Positions 16,003 through 25,248 of a stretch of DNA of 64,000 bases are shown one piece after another. Source of the stretch: Acidovorax_G lacteus (GTDB lineage Bacteria > Pseudomonadota > Gammaproteobacteria > Burkholderiales > Burkholderiaceae_C); NCBI RefSeq assembly GCF_039540375.1, contig NZ_BAABEX010000029.1:124001-188000 (forward strand), in the 5' to 3' direction. A model generated the notes under the pieces. The model was given only the letters and a program-made list of their open reading frames with translations. It ran no database searches and was not told the origin of the DNA. Numbering within the stretch: the first letter of the stretch is position 1; each line of letters begins with the position of its first letter. A program made the translations under genes and the position numbers.

Positions 16003-17691
16003 ATGACCCCTACCCACACCCACTCCCGCACTGGCGGCCAGATCCTCGTCGACCAACTCATCGCGCACGGCGTGCAGCAACTGTTCTGTGTGCCGGGTGA
16101 AAGCTTTCTGGCCGTGCTGGATGCGCTGCACGACGCCGACATCGCCGTGACCGTGTGCCGCCAGGAGGGCGGGGCCGCGATGATGGCCGAGGCCCAGGGC
16201 AAGCTCACCGGCCGCCCGGGCATTTGCTTCGTCACGCGCGGGCCCGGGGCCACCAACGCAGCGGCGGGCATTCACATCGCGCACCAGGATTCAACCCCGC
16301 TGATCCTGTTCGTAGGCCAGGTGGCCCGCAACGCTCTGGGGCGCGAGGCCTTTCAAGAGCTGGATTACGGGGCCGTGTTCGGCACCATGGCCAAGTGGGT
16401 GGTGCAGATCGACGACCCGGCGCGGGTGCCCGAACTGGTGTCGCGGGCCTTCCACGTGGCCACCTCGGGCCGCCCCGGGCCGGTGGTGGTGGCGCTCCCT
16501 GAAGACATGCTGGTCGAAGCAGCCGAGGTGGCCGACGCCTTGCCCTACCGTACGCCGCCCACCCACCCGGCGCCTGAGGCGCTGCACGAACTGACGGCCC
16601 GCCTGGCCGCGGCCGAGCGCCCGGTGCTGGTGCTCGGCGGCAGCCGCTGGACGCCGCAGGCCGTGGCCGACATCACGCGCTTTGCCGAGGCCTGGTCGCT
16701 GCCCGTGGTGTGCTCGTTCCGGCGACAGATGCTGTTTCCGGCGGCGCATGCCTGCTACGCGGGCGACCTGGGGCTGGGCGTGAACCCCGCGCTGCGTGCG
16801 CGCATTGCGGGGTCTGATCTGGTGCTGCTGCTGGGCGGGCGCCTGTCTGAAGTGCCCTCGCAAGGCTACGAGCTGCTGCAGATTCCCAACCCCGCCCAGC
16901 CGCTGGTGCATGTGCACGCCGACGCGGACGAACTGGGTCGCCTGTACCGCGCGGCCTTGCCCATCCATGCCACGCCCGAGGCCATGGCCGCCGCCCTGGC
17001 CGCCACGGCGCCGCACGCCAGCCCCCCGGGCTGGGCCGCCCACACTGCGCAGGCGCGGGCGGAATACCTGGCCTGGAGCGACCCTGCGGCCATCCGCATT
17101 CCGGGCGCTTTGCAGATGGGCGCGGTGATGCAGCACCTGCGCGAGGTGCTCCCGGCGGACACAGTGTTCTGCAACGGCGCGGGCAACTTCGCCACCTGGG
17201 TGCACCGCTTCTGGCGCTTTGGCGGGCATGGCACGCAGCTCGCGCCCACCAGCGGCTCCATGGGCTATGGCCTGCCCGCGGGGGTGGGGGCCAAGCGGTT
17301 GTGGCCGCAGCGCGAGGTGGTGGTGTTTGCGGGCGACGGCGACTTCCTGATGCACGGCCAGGAGTTCGCCACCGCCGTGCAGTACGGGCTGCCCATCGTG
17401 GTGGTGCTGCTCGACAACGGCATGTACGGCACCATCCGCATGCACCAGGAGCGCGAATACCCGGGCCGCATCAGCGCCACGCAGCTGCGCAACCCGGATT
17501 TCTGCGCCTACGCGCAGGCCTTCGGCGGCCATGGCGAGCGGGTGGAGCGCACCGAAGACTTTGCCCCTGCGCTGGCCCGGGCACGCGCGAGCGGTCTGCC
17601 CAGCCTGCTGCACTGCCCGATCGACCCGGAGGCCATCACCCCCACCGGCACCTTGTCGGGCATCCGGCAGGCCGCGCTGGCGCGGACCTGA
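16003..17691 (+). CDS. Thiamine-diphosphate-dependent enzyme, acetolactate synthase-like
   Basis: A 562-aa protein with the three ThDP-enzyme domains in order. The N-terminal PYR domain has the catalytic Glu in CRQEGGAAMMAE, then comes a central nucleotide-binding-like domain, and the C-terminal PP domain has the GDGDF...DNGMYGT cofactor motif. It resembles the large catalytic subunit of acetolactate synthase and related 2-oxoacid decarboxylases. No ilvH/ilvM-type regulatory subunit or other branched-chain gene is adjacent, so biosynthetic AHAS is unlikely; a catabolic or oxalyl-CoA/glyoxylate carboligase-like activity is possible. ATG 16003 begins just before the conserved GGQILVDQLIAHGV. 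dinB follows after 41 bases. Confidence 0.8.
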   Translation: MTPTHTHSRTGGQILVDQLIAHGVQQLFCVPGESFLAVLDALHDADIAVTVCRQEGGAAMMAEAQGKLTGRPGICFVTRGPGATNAAAGIHIAHQDSTPLILFVGQVARNALGREAFQELDYGAVFGTMAKWVVQIDDPARVPELVSRAFHVATSGRPGPVVVALPEDMLVEAAEVADALPYRTPPTHPAPEALHELTARLAAAERPVLVLGGSRWTPQAVADITRFAEAWSLPVVCSFRRQMLFPAAHACYAGDLGLGVNPALRARIAGSDLVLLLGGRLSEVPSQGYELLQIPNPAQPLVHVHADADELGRLYRAALPIHATPEAMAAALAATAPHASPPGWAAHTAQARAEYLAWSDPAAIRIPGALQMGAVMQHLREVLPADTVFCNGAGNFATWVHRFWRFGGHGTQLAPTSGSMGYGLPAGVGAKRLWPQREVVVFAGDGDFLMHGQEFATAVQYGLPIVVVLLDNGMYGTIRMHQEREYPGRISATQLRNPDFCAYAQAFGGHGERVERTEDFAPALARARASGLPSLLHCPIDPEAITPTGTLSGIRQAALART

Positions 17692-17732
17692 CCGGGACGG
17701 CCCCAGGCCCCGGCGGGAGGGACAATCGGCGG

Positions 17733-19013
17733 GTGACCGATCTGCCAGCCCCCGCAACCTTGCCCATCGAAGCCCCTGCGGCTGCGCTGCCGCGCCGTAT
17801 CGCGCATCTGGACATGGACGCCTTCTATGCCAGTGTGGAGCTGCTGCGCTACCCGCAGCTCAAGGGTCTGCCCATCGTCATCGGTGGGGGACGCAGGCGG
17901 CTGGACGAGGCGCTGGCGCAGGATTACGCAGACGTGCCGCCGCACGAGATCCCGGTGGCGGCCTTCCCGCGCCTGGCCGACTACACCGGCCGCGGCGTGA
18001 TCACCACCGCCACCTATGCGGCGCGCGCGTTTGGTGTGGGCTCGGCCATGGGGCTGATGAAGGCGGCGCGCCTGTGCCCGCAGGCCATCCTGCTGCCGGT
18101 GGACTTTGACGCCTATCGGCGCTGCTCGCGTCAGTTCAAGGCCGTGATCACCAGCATTGCCCCGGTGATGGAAGACCGGGGTGTGGACGAGGTGTACATC
18201 GACTTCACCCAGGTGCCCGGCGGGCAGCGCGAAGGCGGGCGCGTGCTCGCGCGGCTGATCCAGAAGAGCATTTTCGAGGCCACGGGTCTGACCTGCTCGA
18301 TCGGCGTGGCCCCGAACAAGCTGCTGGCCAAGATGGCCAGCGAGTTTGACAAGCCCAATGGCATTTCCGTGGTCTGGCCGGACGACCTGGGCACGCGCAT
18401 CTGGCCGCTGGCCTGCCGCAAGATCAACGGCATTGGCCCCAAAGCCGACGCGCGCCTGCAGTCGCATGGTATCCACACCATCGGCGATCTGGCGCAGAGG
18501 CCGCTGGCCTGGCTGGTGCAACACTTCGGCAAGGCTTATGGCGCTTGGCTGCACGATGCGGCCTGGGGGCGCGACGAGCGGCCGGTGGTGACCGAGAGCG
18601 AACCCGTGTCCATGAGCCGTGAGACCACCTTTGAGCGCGACCTGCACGCGGTGCACGACCGTGCCGAACTGGGCCGCATCTTCACCGCGCTGTGCGAGCG
18701 TGTGGCCGAAGACCTGCAGCGCAAGGGCTATGTGGGCCGCACCATCGGCATCAAGCTGCGCTACGACGACTTCCGCACCGCCACGCGCGACCTGACCCTG
18801 TCCGAGCCCACGCAGGACGCCGCCGTCATCCGCCAGGCGGCGGGGCAGTGCCTCAAGCGCGTGCCGCTGCAGCAGCGCCTGCGTTTGCTGGGCGTGCGGG
18901 TGGCGGCGCTCGAGAAGCCGGGCGCTGCGCCGGTGCCACCGGGTCGTATGCCAGCGCCGCGCCGCAGCCGCGGCACGGCGCTGTCCGATCCGCACACGGT
19001 CCCGTTGTTCTGA
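17733..19013 (+). CDS. dinB: DNA polymerase IV (Y-family)
   Basis: A 426-aa error-prone translesion polymerase. The palm has HLDMDAFYASVE (metal ligand Asp) and RGVDEVYIDF (the catalytic Asp-Glu pair, normally SxDEAY). The thumb has the helix-hairpin-helix KINGIGPKADARL, and a little-finger domain fills the C-terminus. It starts at GTG 17733 with GGGAGGG upstream; no ATG lies near the conserved N-terminus. It is longer than E. coli DinB (351 aa), largely through an insertion around residues 50-75 (GRRRLDEALAQDYADVPPHE) and an Arg/Pro-rich tail. No LexA box was identified in the short upstream gap. Confidence 0.93.
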   Translation: MTDLPAPATLPIEAPAAALPRRIAHLDMDAFYASVELLRYPQLKGLPIVIGGGRRRLDEALAQDYADVPPHEIPVAAFPRLADYTGRGVITTATYAARAFGVGSAMGLMKAARLCPQAILLPVDFDAYRRCSRQFKAVITSIAPVMEDRGVDEVYIDFTQVPGGQREGGRVLARLIQKSIFEATGLTCSIGVAPNKLLAKMASEFDKPNGISVVWPDDLGTRIWPLACRKINGIGPKADARLQSHGIHTIGDLAQRPLAWLVQHFGKAYGAWLHDAAWGRDERPVVTESEPVSMSRETTFERDLHAVHDRAELGRIFTALCERVAEDLQRKGYVGRTIGIKLRYDDFRTATRDLTLSEPTQDAAVIRQAAGQCLKRVPLQQRLRLLGVRVAALEKPGAAPVPPGRMPAPRRSRGTALSDPHTVPLF

Positions 19014-19088
19014 CGGTTTTCCCGCATACGGCGCAGCCGGCGTCCGCTTAGACTGGGGCGCATCAGTTTTGTCCCTCTGGTGCCAGCC

Positions 19089-20648
19089 ATGCGCGTGAAT
19101 CTGCCGGTCTCTCAACACGAATTCGACTACCCGGGTGACGAGCTGCTGGTGTCCACCACCGACACTCGAGGCGTCATCACCCACTGCAATCTGGCGTTCA
19201 TCCGGGTGAGCGGCTACGAGTATGAGGAGCTGATTGGTCAGCCGCACAACCTGATCCGCCACCCGGACATGCCTGCCGAGGCGTACAAGGACATGTGGCG
19301 CACCATTGGGCGCGGACAGCCGTGGACCGGCATCGTCAAGAACCGGCGCAAGGACGGCGACCATTACTGGGTGCGCGCGAACGTCACGCCGATCATGGAA
19401 GGCGGAAAGCCGCGCGGCTACATGTCGGTGCGCACCAAGCCCACGGCGGCCGAGGTGCAGGCGGCCGAAGCGCTGTACGCCCAGATGCGCGCCGAGGCCG
19501 CTTCGGGTCGGCCCACCCTCGACCTGGAGGCGGGCGTGGTGTACCACCGCGGCCTTCGGGGCTGGTGGGCGCACCTGCGCAACCTGCCGCTGCTGCCGCG
19601 CCAGGCGGTGTTGCTGGTGGTGCTGGGGTTTCTGGTCATGCTGCCCGACCTGCTGGGCTTGCAGGGAGCGCTGGCCTGGGGGCTGCGCTTGCTGGCGCTG
19701 TTTGCCGGGGGCGCATGGCTGCTGTGGCGGCAGCAGGCCACGCTGCTGGACGGCGTTGCGCAGGCCAACCGCTTCGCGGCCGACGTGTCGGGCTGCAACT
19801 TGTCGACGCAGATTCGCACCGACTTCCCGGAGCCCCTGGGCACGCTGATGCAGCGGCTCAAGCAGGTGCAAATCAATCTGCGTGCAGTGGTCGGCGATGT
19901 GCGCTCGGAGGTCCATCTCTTCACGCGCACGGCGGGTGAGATCGCGCAAGGCAGCCTGGAGCTGTCGGCGCGCACAGAGTCGCAGGCCAGCAGCCTCGAG
20001 CAGACGGCTGCCTCCATGGAGCAGCTGGCCGGGACCGTCAAGCACACGGCCGAGGCCGCCGCCCAGGTGTCTGTGGAGAGCGACCAGTGCAGCCGGATTG
20101 CCGCCGAAGGCGACAGTGCGGTGCAGCAGGCAGGCTCTGCAATGGCCCAGATGAAGCATTCCTCGGCCAAGATCAACGAAATTGTCGGCATGATCGAAGG
20201 CATTGCCTTCCAGACCAACCTGCTGGCGCTGAACGCCGCCGTGGAAGCAGCCCGTGCGGGCGAGCAGGGCCGGGGCTTTGCCGTGGTGGCCGGAGAGGTG
20301 CGCGCGCTGGCCCAGCGCAGCGCTGCAGCCGCCAAGGAGATCAGCGGCCTGATCCACGGCACGGTGGAGCAGATCGCGGGCGGGGCGCAGCAGATGGAGC
20401 ATGCGCGCGCCACGATCCAGGAAGTCGTCAACGCCGTGCAGCGCGTGAGCGGGTTGGTCGCCCAGATCAGCAATGCCACCCGCGAGCAATCCCTGGGCAT
20501 TTCTCAGGTCAACCAGGCCGTGGCCCAGCTCGACGTGGTCACCCAGCAGAACGCGGCCCTGGTGGAAGAGTCCACGGCCTCTGCGCGCAGCCTGCGCGCT
20601 AACGCCGAGACACTTGGGCACTCGGTGGAAGTGTTCCACCTGCCCTGA
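19089..20648 (+). CDS. Aer-like PAS chemoreceptor, copy 1
   Basis: A 519-aa methyl-accepting protein. The N-terminal PAS domain (about 20-110) has Aer-type sequence (VSGYEYEELIGQPHNLIRHPDMP), which in Aer binds FAD and senses redox state and oxygen indirectly. Hydrophobic segments at about 175-215 form the membrane hairpin. A HAMP-like stretch and a signalling domain follow, with the tip EGIAFQTNLLALNAAVEAARAGEQGRGFAVVA. There is no periplasmic ligand domain. ATG 19089 was chosen because it aligns with the start of the downstream paralogue (MR.NLPV.Q.E). A second, closely similar gene follows, so this is a tandem duplication. Confidence 0.9.
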   Translation: MRVNLPVSQHEFDYPGDELLVSTTDTRGVITHCNLAFIRVSGYEYEELIGQPHNLIRHPDMPAEAYKDMWRTIGRGQPWTGIVKNRRKDGDHYWVRANVTPIMEGGKPRGYMSVRTKPTAAEVQAAEALYAQMRAEAASGRPTLDLEAGVVYHRGLRGWWAHLRNLPLLPRQAVLLVVLGFLVMLPDLLGLQGALAWGLRLLALFAGGAWLLWRQQATLLDGVAQANRFAADVSGCNLSTQIRTDFPEPLGTLMQRLKQVQINLRAVVGDVRSEVHLFTRTAGEIAQGSLELSARTESQASSLEQTAASMEQLAGTVKHTAEAAAQVSVESDQCSRIAAEGDSAVQQAGSAMAQMKHSSAKINEIVGMIEGIAFQTNLLALNAAVEAARAGEQGRGFAVVAGEVRALAQRSAAAAKEISGLIHGTVEQIAGGAQQMEHARATIQEVVNAVQRVSGLVAQISNATREQSLGISQVNQAVAQLDVVTQQNAALVEESTASARSLRANAETLGHSVEVFHLP

Positions 20649-20764
20649 GCACCTGGCCCGGCGCAGCGCATGCGAGGGCGACGCGGAACCCCGGTGGCAC
20701 CGTGTGCCGCTGCATGCTGGTTGACCTGCGGGCCGGGCACTGCCCGGCGCCCCGACCAAGGCGT

Positions 20765-20778
20765 TTGATATCGGTCAA
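20765..20778 (+). promoter_or_regulatory. FNR/ANR-type box before the second Aer gene
   Basis: TTGATATCGGTCAA matches the FNR-family palindrome TTGAT-N4-ATCAA with one mismatch. It lies 96 bases before ATG 20874 in the 225-base gap between the receptors. Oxygen-responsive control of a redox chemoreceptor would make sense, but this rests on one site. Confidence 0.45.
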
Positions 20779-20873
20779 TGCGCTTGCTGCGGCCCCCGGA
20801 TACCGTATGGTCGGCTTGGCACCGCGACCGACACCACGGGCGGCGGACCAGGCAGACGCCGTGGAGGGCGGTC

Positions 20874-22430
20874 ATGCGAACAAATCTTCCTGTCACCCAG
20901 CGGGAGTACCTGTTCCCCAAGGAACAACTGCTGGTTTCGACCACCGATGCGCAAGGGCGCATCACGCACTGCAACACGGCTTTTGCCGAGGTCAGTGGCT
21001 ACGGCTACGACGAGCTCATGGGCCAGCCGCATAACCTGATCCGGCATCCCGACATGCCACCAGAGGCCTTTGCCGACATGTGGTCCACCATTGGCCGCGG
21101 GCGGCCCTGGACGGGCATCGTCAAGAACCGCCGCGCGAACGGCGACCATTACTGGGTAGAGGCCAATGTCACGCCCATCATGGACAACGGCAAGCCCGTG
21201 GGCTACATGTCGGTGCGCTTTCAGCCCTCGCGCGAGCAGGTGGCCGCGGCCGAGGCCCTGTATGCCCGTATCGCGCAGGAGCGTGCCTCGGGCCACCGCA
21301 CCATCAAGCTGCATGCAGGGCGTGTACGGCGTCTGGGCTGGCGCGACCTGCCCGGGCGTGTGCACCGCATGACGGTGTCGCAGCGCCTGGCCCTCGGGCT
21401 GTCGCTGCTCACGGGCCTGGGCCTGCTGCCTGGGCTGCTGGGTATGGCAGGCGGCGCAGCGCTGGCGGCGCAGGCCGCGCTGCTGCTGCTGGGCAGTGGC
21501 GCCCTGCTGGGCTGGTTTTATGTGACGGTGGCGCGGCCGATGGAAGACCTCGACGAATTCGCGGCGTCTCTGGCGGCTTGCAATCTCAAGGCCGATGTCA
21601 CCAAACTGCATCCGCACGTGCTCAGTTCGCTGATCCGCAGCGTCTGGCAGGTACAGATCAACCTCAAGGCCGTGATCTCAGACGTGCGCGCCGAGGTGGA
21701 CGTGTTCAGCCATGCCAGCGGCGAAATTTCTGCCAGCGCGGCCGAACTCTCGGCCCGCACCGAAGACCAGGCCAGCAGCCTGGAGCAGACGGCCGCCTCA
21801 ATGGAGCAACTGGCCAGCACCGTGCAGCACACGGCCGATGCAGCGCGCCAGATCGCCAGCCAGAGCCAGAACAGCAGCGACATTGCGCACCAGGGCAGCG
21901 CCTCGGTGGGCAGCGCCAACGAGGCCATGCAGGCCATCGCCGGCTCTTCGCGCCGTATGGCCGACATCATTGGCATCATCGAAGGCATTGCGTTCCAGAC
22001 CAACATCCTGGCGCTCAACGCGGCGGTGGAGGCCGCGCGGGCCGGTGAGCAGGGCAGGGGCTTTGCGGTGGTCGCGTCCGAGGTGCGTGCCCTGGCCCAG
22101 CGCAGCGCCACAGCCGCGCATGAGATCCGTGATCTGATCAGCAATTCCACCGACCAGGTCGAATCGGGTGCGCGCTACGCGGCCGAGGCCCAGGCCACGA
22201 TCTCCAGCGTGGAGAAATCGGTGCGCGATGTTTCGCGGCTGATGCGCGAGATCACGAATGCCACCGGGGAACAATCGGTCGGCATTTCGCAGGTCAATGA
22301 AGCCGTGGTGCGGCTCGAAACCGTGACCCAGCAGAACGCCAACATGGTGGACGAAACCGCGCAGTCGGTGGCAGTGCTCAACGAGCGCACCAAGACGCTG
22401 CGCCGCGCCGTGGACGTGTTCCACATGTGA
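20874..22430 (+). CDS. Aer-like PAS chemoreceptor, copy 2
   Basis: A 518-aa paralogue of the preceding receptor with the same order: PAS (VSGYGYDELMGQPHNLIRHPDMP), membrane hairpin (about 172-217), HAMP-like segment, and a signalling domain with EGIAFQTNILALNAAVEAARAGEQ. The two are most alike in the PAS and signalling tip and least alike in the membrane region and in residues 110-170, which suggests different tuning. ATG 20874 is preceded by GGAGGG. Neither copy ends with a CheR/CheB-binding pentapeptide such as NWETF, so adaptation probably depends on other receptors. A candidate FNR box lies upstream. Confidence 0.9.
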   Translation: MRTNLPVTQREYLFPKEQLLVSTTDAQGRITHCNTAFAEVSGYGYDELMGQPHNLIRHPDMPPEAFADMWSTIGRGRPWTGIVKNRRANGDHYWVEANVTPIMDNGKPVGYMSVRFQPSREQVAAAEALYARIAQERASGHRTIKLHAGRVRRLGWRDLPGRVHRMTVSQRLALGLSLLTGLGLLPGLLGMAGGAALAAQAALLLLGSGALLGWFYVTVARPMEDLDEFAASLAACNLKADVTKLHPHVLSSLIRSVWQVQINLKAVISDVRAEVDVFSHASGEISASAAELSARTEDQASSLEQTAASMEQLASTVQHTADAARQIASQSQNSSDIAHQGSASVGSANEAMQAIAGSSRRMADIIGIIEGIAFQTNILALNAAVEAARAGEQGRGFAVVASEVRALAQRSATAAHEIRDLISNSTDQVESGARYAAEAQATISSVEKSVRDVSRLMREITNATGEQSVGISQVNEAVVRLETVTQQNANMVDETAQSVAVLNERTKTLRRAVDVFHM

Positions 22431-22435
22431 GGTGT

Positions 22436-22456
22436 GCCGGGGCACGGCGCCCCGGC
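22436..22456. terminator. GC-rich hairpin between convergent genes
   Basis: GCCGGGGC (22436-22443) and GCCCCGGC (22449-22456) form a perfect 8-bp stem with a 5-base loop in the 39-base gap between the receptor and queF. There is no T-run, so it may only stall transcripts from both sides. Confidence 0.4.
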
Positions 22457-22469
22457 CGCTGGCGGGCGG

Positions 22470-23315
22470 TTACTGCCGCGCCGTGCGTACGTTGGGCGGC
22501 AGGGCCTGCGGGTGGCTGGTGCGCCAGGGGTTGATGTCCAGCCCGCCACGGCGGGTGTAGCGCGCATACACCGTGAGCTTGACCGGGCGGCAGCGCGTCC
22601 ACACGTCCATGAAGATGCGTTCCACGCACTGCTCATGGAATTCATTGTGGTTGCGAAAGCTCACCAGGTAGCGCAGCAGCCCTTCCTGGTCGATCTGCGC
22701 GCCGCTGTACGCGATCTGCACGCTGCCCCAGTCGGGCTGGCCCGTCACGAGGCAGTTGCTCTTGAGCAGATGACTCACCAGCACTTCGGTCACCGGCGCT
22801 TCGTCGTGCCGGGCGTGCAGCAGTTCGGGCGCGGGCTGGTAGTGCGTGCATTCCACATCCAGCCGGTCCAGGTCCAGGCCCTCGAGCTCCTGCACCCGCT
22901 CGCTGCCGAAGGCTTCGGGCAGCACCAGACGCACGCCCACCGTGCCGGTGCGCTCGCTGCCGCGCCACACGGCCTCGCTCAGGTCGGTGCGCAGGCGCGC
23001 CTGCACCTCGGCCGCATCGGCAAAGCGGGTGTTGTTGTAGCTGTTGAGGTAGAGCTTGAAGGACTTGCTCTCCACGATGTTCGGCGTCTCGCAGGGCACC
23101 GTCACGTGGGCCAGCGCCACCTGCGGCTTGCCGCGCGGGTTGAGCCAGGACAGCTCGAACGCCGTCCACAGGTCGGCCCCGAAGAAGGGCGCGTCGCCCG
23201 CGATGCCGATCTCGGCGCGCTTGCCAGCGCGCGGAATCGGAAACAGCAGCGAGGCGTCGTACTGGTCGGCATAGGCCGAAGCCTTGCCCAACTGCGATTG
23301 TTCAGGCGTGTTCAT
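22470..23315 (-). CDS. queF: NADPH-dependent 7-cyano-7-deazaguanine (preQ0) reductase
   Basis: A 281-aa enzyme reducing preQ0 to preQ1 in queuosine tRNA-modification synthesis. It is the long, two-half form as in E. coli. The QueF motif ESKSFKLYLNSYNN lies in the first half and the active-site Cys in LKSNCLVTGQPDWGS in the second. The downstream acidic and HNEFHEQCVE motifs are present. It is monocistronic and no preQ1 riboswitch was recognised upstream; instead, a copy of the dispersed repeat sits 21 bases before the start codon. Other queuosine genes are not in the window. Confidence 0.95.
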   Translation of the reverse strand: MNTPEQSQLGKASAYADQYDASLLFPIPRAGKRAEIGIAGDAPFFGADLWTAFELSWLNPRGKPQVALAHVTVPCETPNIVESKSFKLYLNSYNNTRFADAAEVQARLRTDLSEAVWRGSERTGTVGVRLVLPEAFGSERVQELEGLDLDRLDVECTHYQPAPELLHARHDEAPVTEVLVSHLLKSNCLVTGQPDWGSVQIAYSGAQIDQEGLLRYLVSFRNHNEFHEQCVERIFMDVWTRCRPVKLTVYARYTRRGGLDINPWRTSHPQALPPNVRTARQ

Positions 23316-23335
23316 GGAAGATGACCGGTTGGTTT

Positions 23336-23364
23336 GCTATCAAAATAGGAGCTGCTCGTGCTTG
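23336..23364 (+). repeat. Dispersed repeat, copy 3, upstream of queF
   Basis: GCTATCAAAATAGG followed by AGCTGCTCGTGCTTG, the cleanest statement of the two core modules. The AT-rich tail that follows (to about 23400) lacks a strong inverted partner, so this looks like a half copy. It lies between the start of queF and the 3' end of the oxygenase gene. Confidence 0.78.
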
Positions 23365-23502
23365 ATTTTGCTGGTTGATATGCCAATATGCTTCAAATCT
23401 GCATCGCACGGCATGGTCTGGGGCAGGCTGCGTCCTCGCCACGGGGCCCGCGCACTGCGCCGAGCGTCTTTGCGGGGCAGGGCGCATGCCCGCTGTCGGG
23501 AG

Positions 23503-24369
23503 TCAGCGGAACTCGCGCTCGCGCAGCCACTTGGTGGCAATCCACTTCTCCCCGGCAATCACGGGCGCGCCGCCGTGCAGCGTGCGCGTGCTCGGGTGCG
23601 GGCGCTCGTAGCTGAAGAACACCGCATGGCCGCGCTGCGGCGCGACTTCAAGGTGGATGTCGGGGAAGGTGGTGCCGCCGCCTTTTTCGGGCGTGTTCAG
23701 GTACATCACCAGTGTGCCCACGCGCTGCCCGCCGCGTTTGAGGATGGTGGGCGTACCGGGCTCGGCCGGGTCAAAGTAATCGTAGTGGGGCTTGTATTCG
23801 GCCCCGGGGCGGTAGTGCAGCACCTGCAAGCCCTCGCCGTTTTCCACGGGCCAGCCCAGCAGGCGCGCAATGCGCGCTTCAATGCGCTGTACCAGTTCGG
23901 TTTCACCGCGCTGGAAGAACATGCCGTCGCTCGTGCGGTCGTCGTTCACCTCTTCGCCGCCGGTGCGCGTGGCCACCGTGAGCGAGCGCGCCATGCGCGG
24001 CCGGGCCGCTTCGATCAGCGCGTCGCATTCCTCTGGCGAGAGCAGATTGCCCAGCACCACTACGCGCGGCATGGCCAGGGCCATGAGCACCGACACCGCG
24101 CGGTCGCCTGCGTCGAGCACGGTGGGCGAGTCGTCGATGGCCAGGTCGGGCACGGGCACGGCCGGAGGCAGGCCCTGCTCGCGCGCCACGCCTTCCAGGT
24201 GTTCGCGCAGTGTAGATTCCATGGCCTCGGTGGCCACGGCTTCGTCCCAGCCCGCGTCCAGCATGGACTGCAGCACCACTGGGGCTGAATGCCCGGCCTG
24301 CGCCTGCTCGACGATCCAGCGCCGCAGTTCCGGCGTGATGGCCTGTGCGGCCGCCTGCTTGCCCATCAT
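23503..24369 (-). CDS. 2-oxoglutarate/Fe(II) oxygenase, prolyl 4-hydroxylase-like
   Basis: A 288-aa protein. The C-terminal two-thirds is a P4H-type double-stranded beta-helix. The iron ligands are His and Asp in KPHYDYFDP and the distal His in TRTLHGGAPV. The 2-oxoglutarate-binding Lys follows in GEKWIATKW. The first 90 residues form a helical N-terminal region of the kind seen in bacterial P4H-like proteins. Its ATG overlaps the yaaA stop codon (ATGA at 24366-24369), so it is translationally coupled to yaaA. The substrate is unknown; EF-Tu or other protein prolines have been reported for relatives. Confidence 0.87.
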   Translation of the reverse strand: MMGKQAAAQAITPELRRWIVEQAQAGHSAPVVLQSMLDAGWDEAVATEAMESTLREHLEGVAREQGLPPAVPVPDLAIDDSPTVLDAGDRAVSVLMALAMPRVVVLGNLLSPEECDALIEAARPRMARSLTVATRTGGEEVNDDRTSDGMFFQRGETELVQRIEARIARLLGWPVENGEGLQVLHYRPGAEYKPHYDYFDPAEPGTPTILKRGGQRVGTLVMYLNTPEKGGGTTFPDIHLEVAPQRGHAVFFSYERPHPSTRTLHGGAPVIAGEKWIATKWLREREFR

Positions 24370-25151
24370 GCGTCTCCTTCGGTGCGGCGGCGGAACACCA
24401 GCCGATCGGGTGCGCTGGCACCCGGTGCGAAAGCGTACCCTTCCAGGTCGAAGCCTTCCAGTGCCTGGGGCGACTGCGCGCGCTGCGTGATGGCATAGCG
24501 CGCCATCAGCCCGCGGGCCCGCTTGGCATGGAAGCTGATGATCTTGTAGGCACCGCCCTTCCAGTCCTCGAACACACATTCCACTACGCGGGCCCGCAGG
24601 GCCTTGCGGTCCACGGCCTTGAAGTATTCCTGCGAGGCGAGATTCACCACCACCGGCGCTGTATCGCCCTGCTGCAGCGTGTTCAGATGCTCGGCAATGG
24701 CCGGGCCCCAGAACTGGTAGAGGTTGTTGCCGTGTGCCGTGGGCAGCCGGGTGCCCATCTCCAGGCGGTAGGGCTGTAGCCAGTCGAGCGGGCGCAGCAC
24801 GCCGTACAGGCCGCTCAGGATGGCCACATGGTCCTGGGCCCAGGCCAGGTCGTCGTGGCTCAGACTGCGCGCGTCCAGCCCCTCGTACACGTCACCGTTG
24901 AAGGCCAGCACCGCTTGCCGGGCGTTGCGTGCCGTGTGGCGGGGCTTCCAGGTGGCATAGCGGGCCACGTTCAGCGCCGCCAGCGCATCGCTCAGCGACA
25001 TCAGCGAGGCGATGTCCTGCGGGGCGTAGGCGCGCAAGGTGTCGATCAACTCGGCGGGTTGGGTTGAAAACACCGGCTGCGTGGCCGGCAACCCCTCAGG
25101 CACGGGGGTGTCGTAGTCCAGGGACTTGGCAGGAGACAGCAGGAACAGCAT
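24366..25151 (-). CDS. yaaA: Peroxide stress protein YaaA
   Basis: A 261-aa protein of the YaaA/DUF328 family, starting with the diagnostic MLFLLSPAKSLDY and containing GDVYEGLDA, SGLYGVLRPLD and ISFHAKRARGLMARY. In E. coli it lowers intracellular free iron during H2O2 stress and binds DNA. ATG 25151 was chosen over a start 39 bases upstream because the family begins exactly here. It is co-transcribed with the downstream 2-oxoglutarate/iron oxygenase, which fits an iron-related theme. Confidence 0.93.
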   Translation of the reverse strand: MLFLLSPAKSLDYDTPVPEGLPATQPVFSTQPAELIDTLRAYAPQDIASLMSLSDALAALNVARYATWKPRHTARNARQAVLAFNGDVYEGLDARSLSHDDLAWAQDHVAILSGLYGVLRPLDWLQPYRLEMGTRLPTAHGNNLYQFWGPAIAEHLNTLQQGDTAPVVVNLASQEYFKAVDRKALRARVVECVFEDWKGGAYKIISFHAKRARGLMARYAITQRAQSPQALEGFDLEGYAFAPGASAPDRLVFRRRTEGDA

Positions 25152-25248
25152 GGCCGGCAAAAAAGCTCGATGGTGCCCCCAACGCGGCACGCTCGCAGGC
25201 GCCGCGGGGTCAACCCGCCGGGGCGCGGGGGCACCCCGGGGGCATGGC

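Noticed and set aside
17508..20759. A 1,083-codon open frame on the minus strand opposite the ThDP gene, dinB and the first Aer gene
   Set aside because: It is a high-GC shadow: no family motifs, composition rich in His/Arg/Gln/Gly, and fully covered by three well-recognised plus-strand genes.
23316..23480. A preQ1 riboswitch in front of queF
   Set aside because: The gap before queF holds a dispersed repeat copy; I see no preQ1 aptamer pattern (C-rich loop with A-rich tail before the ribosome-binding site).
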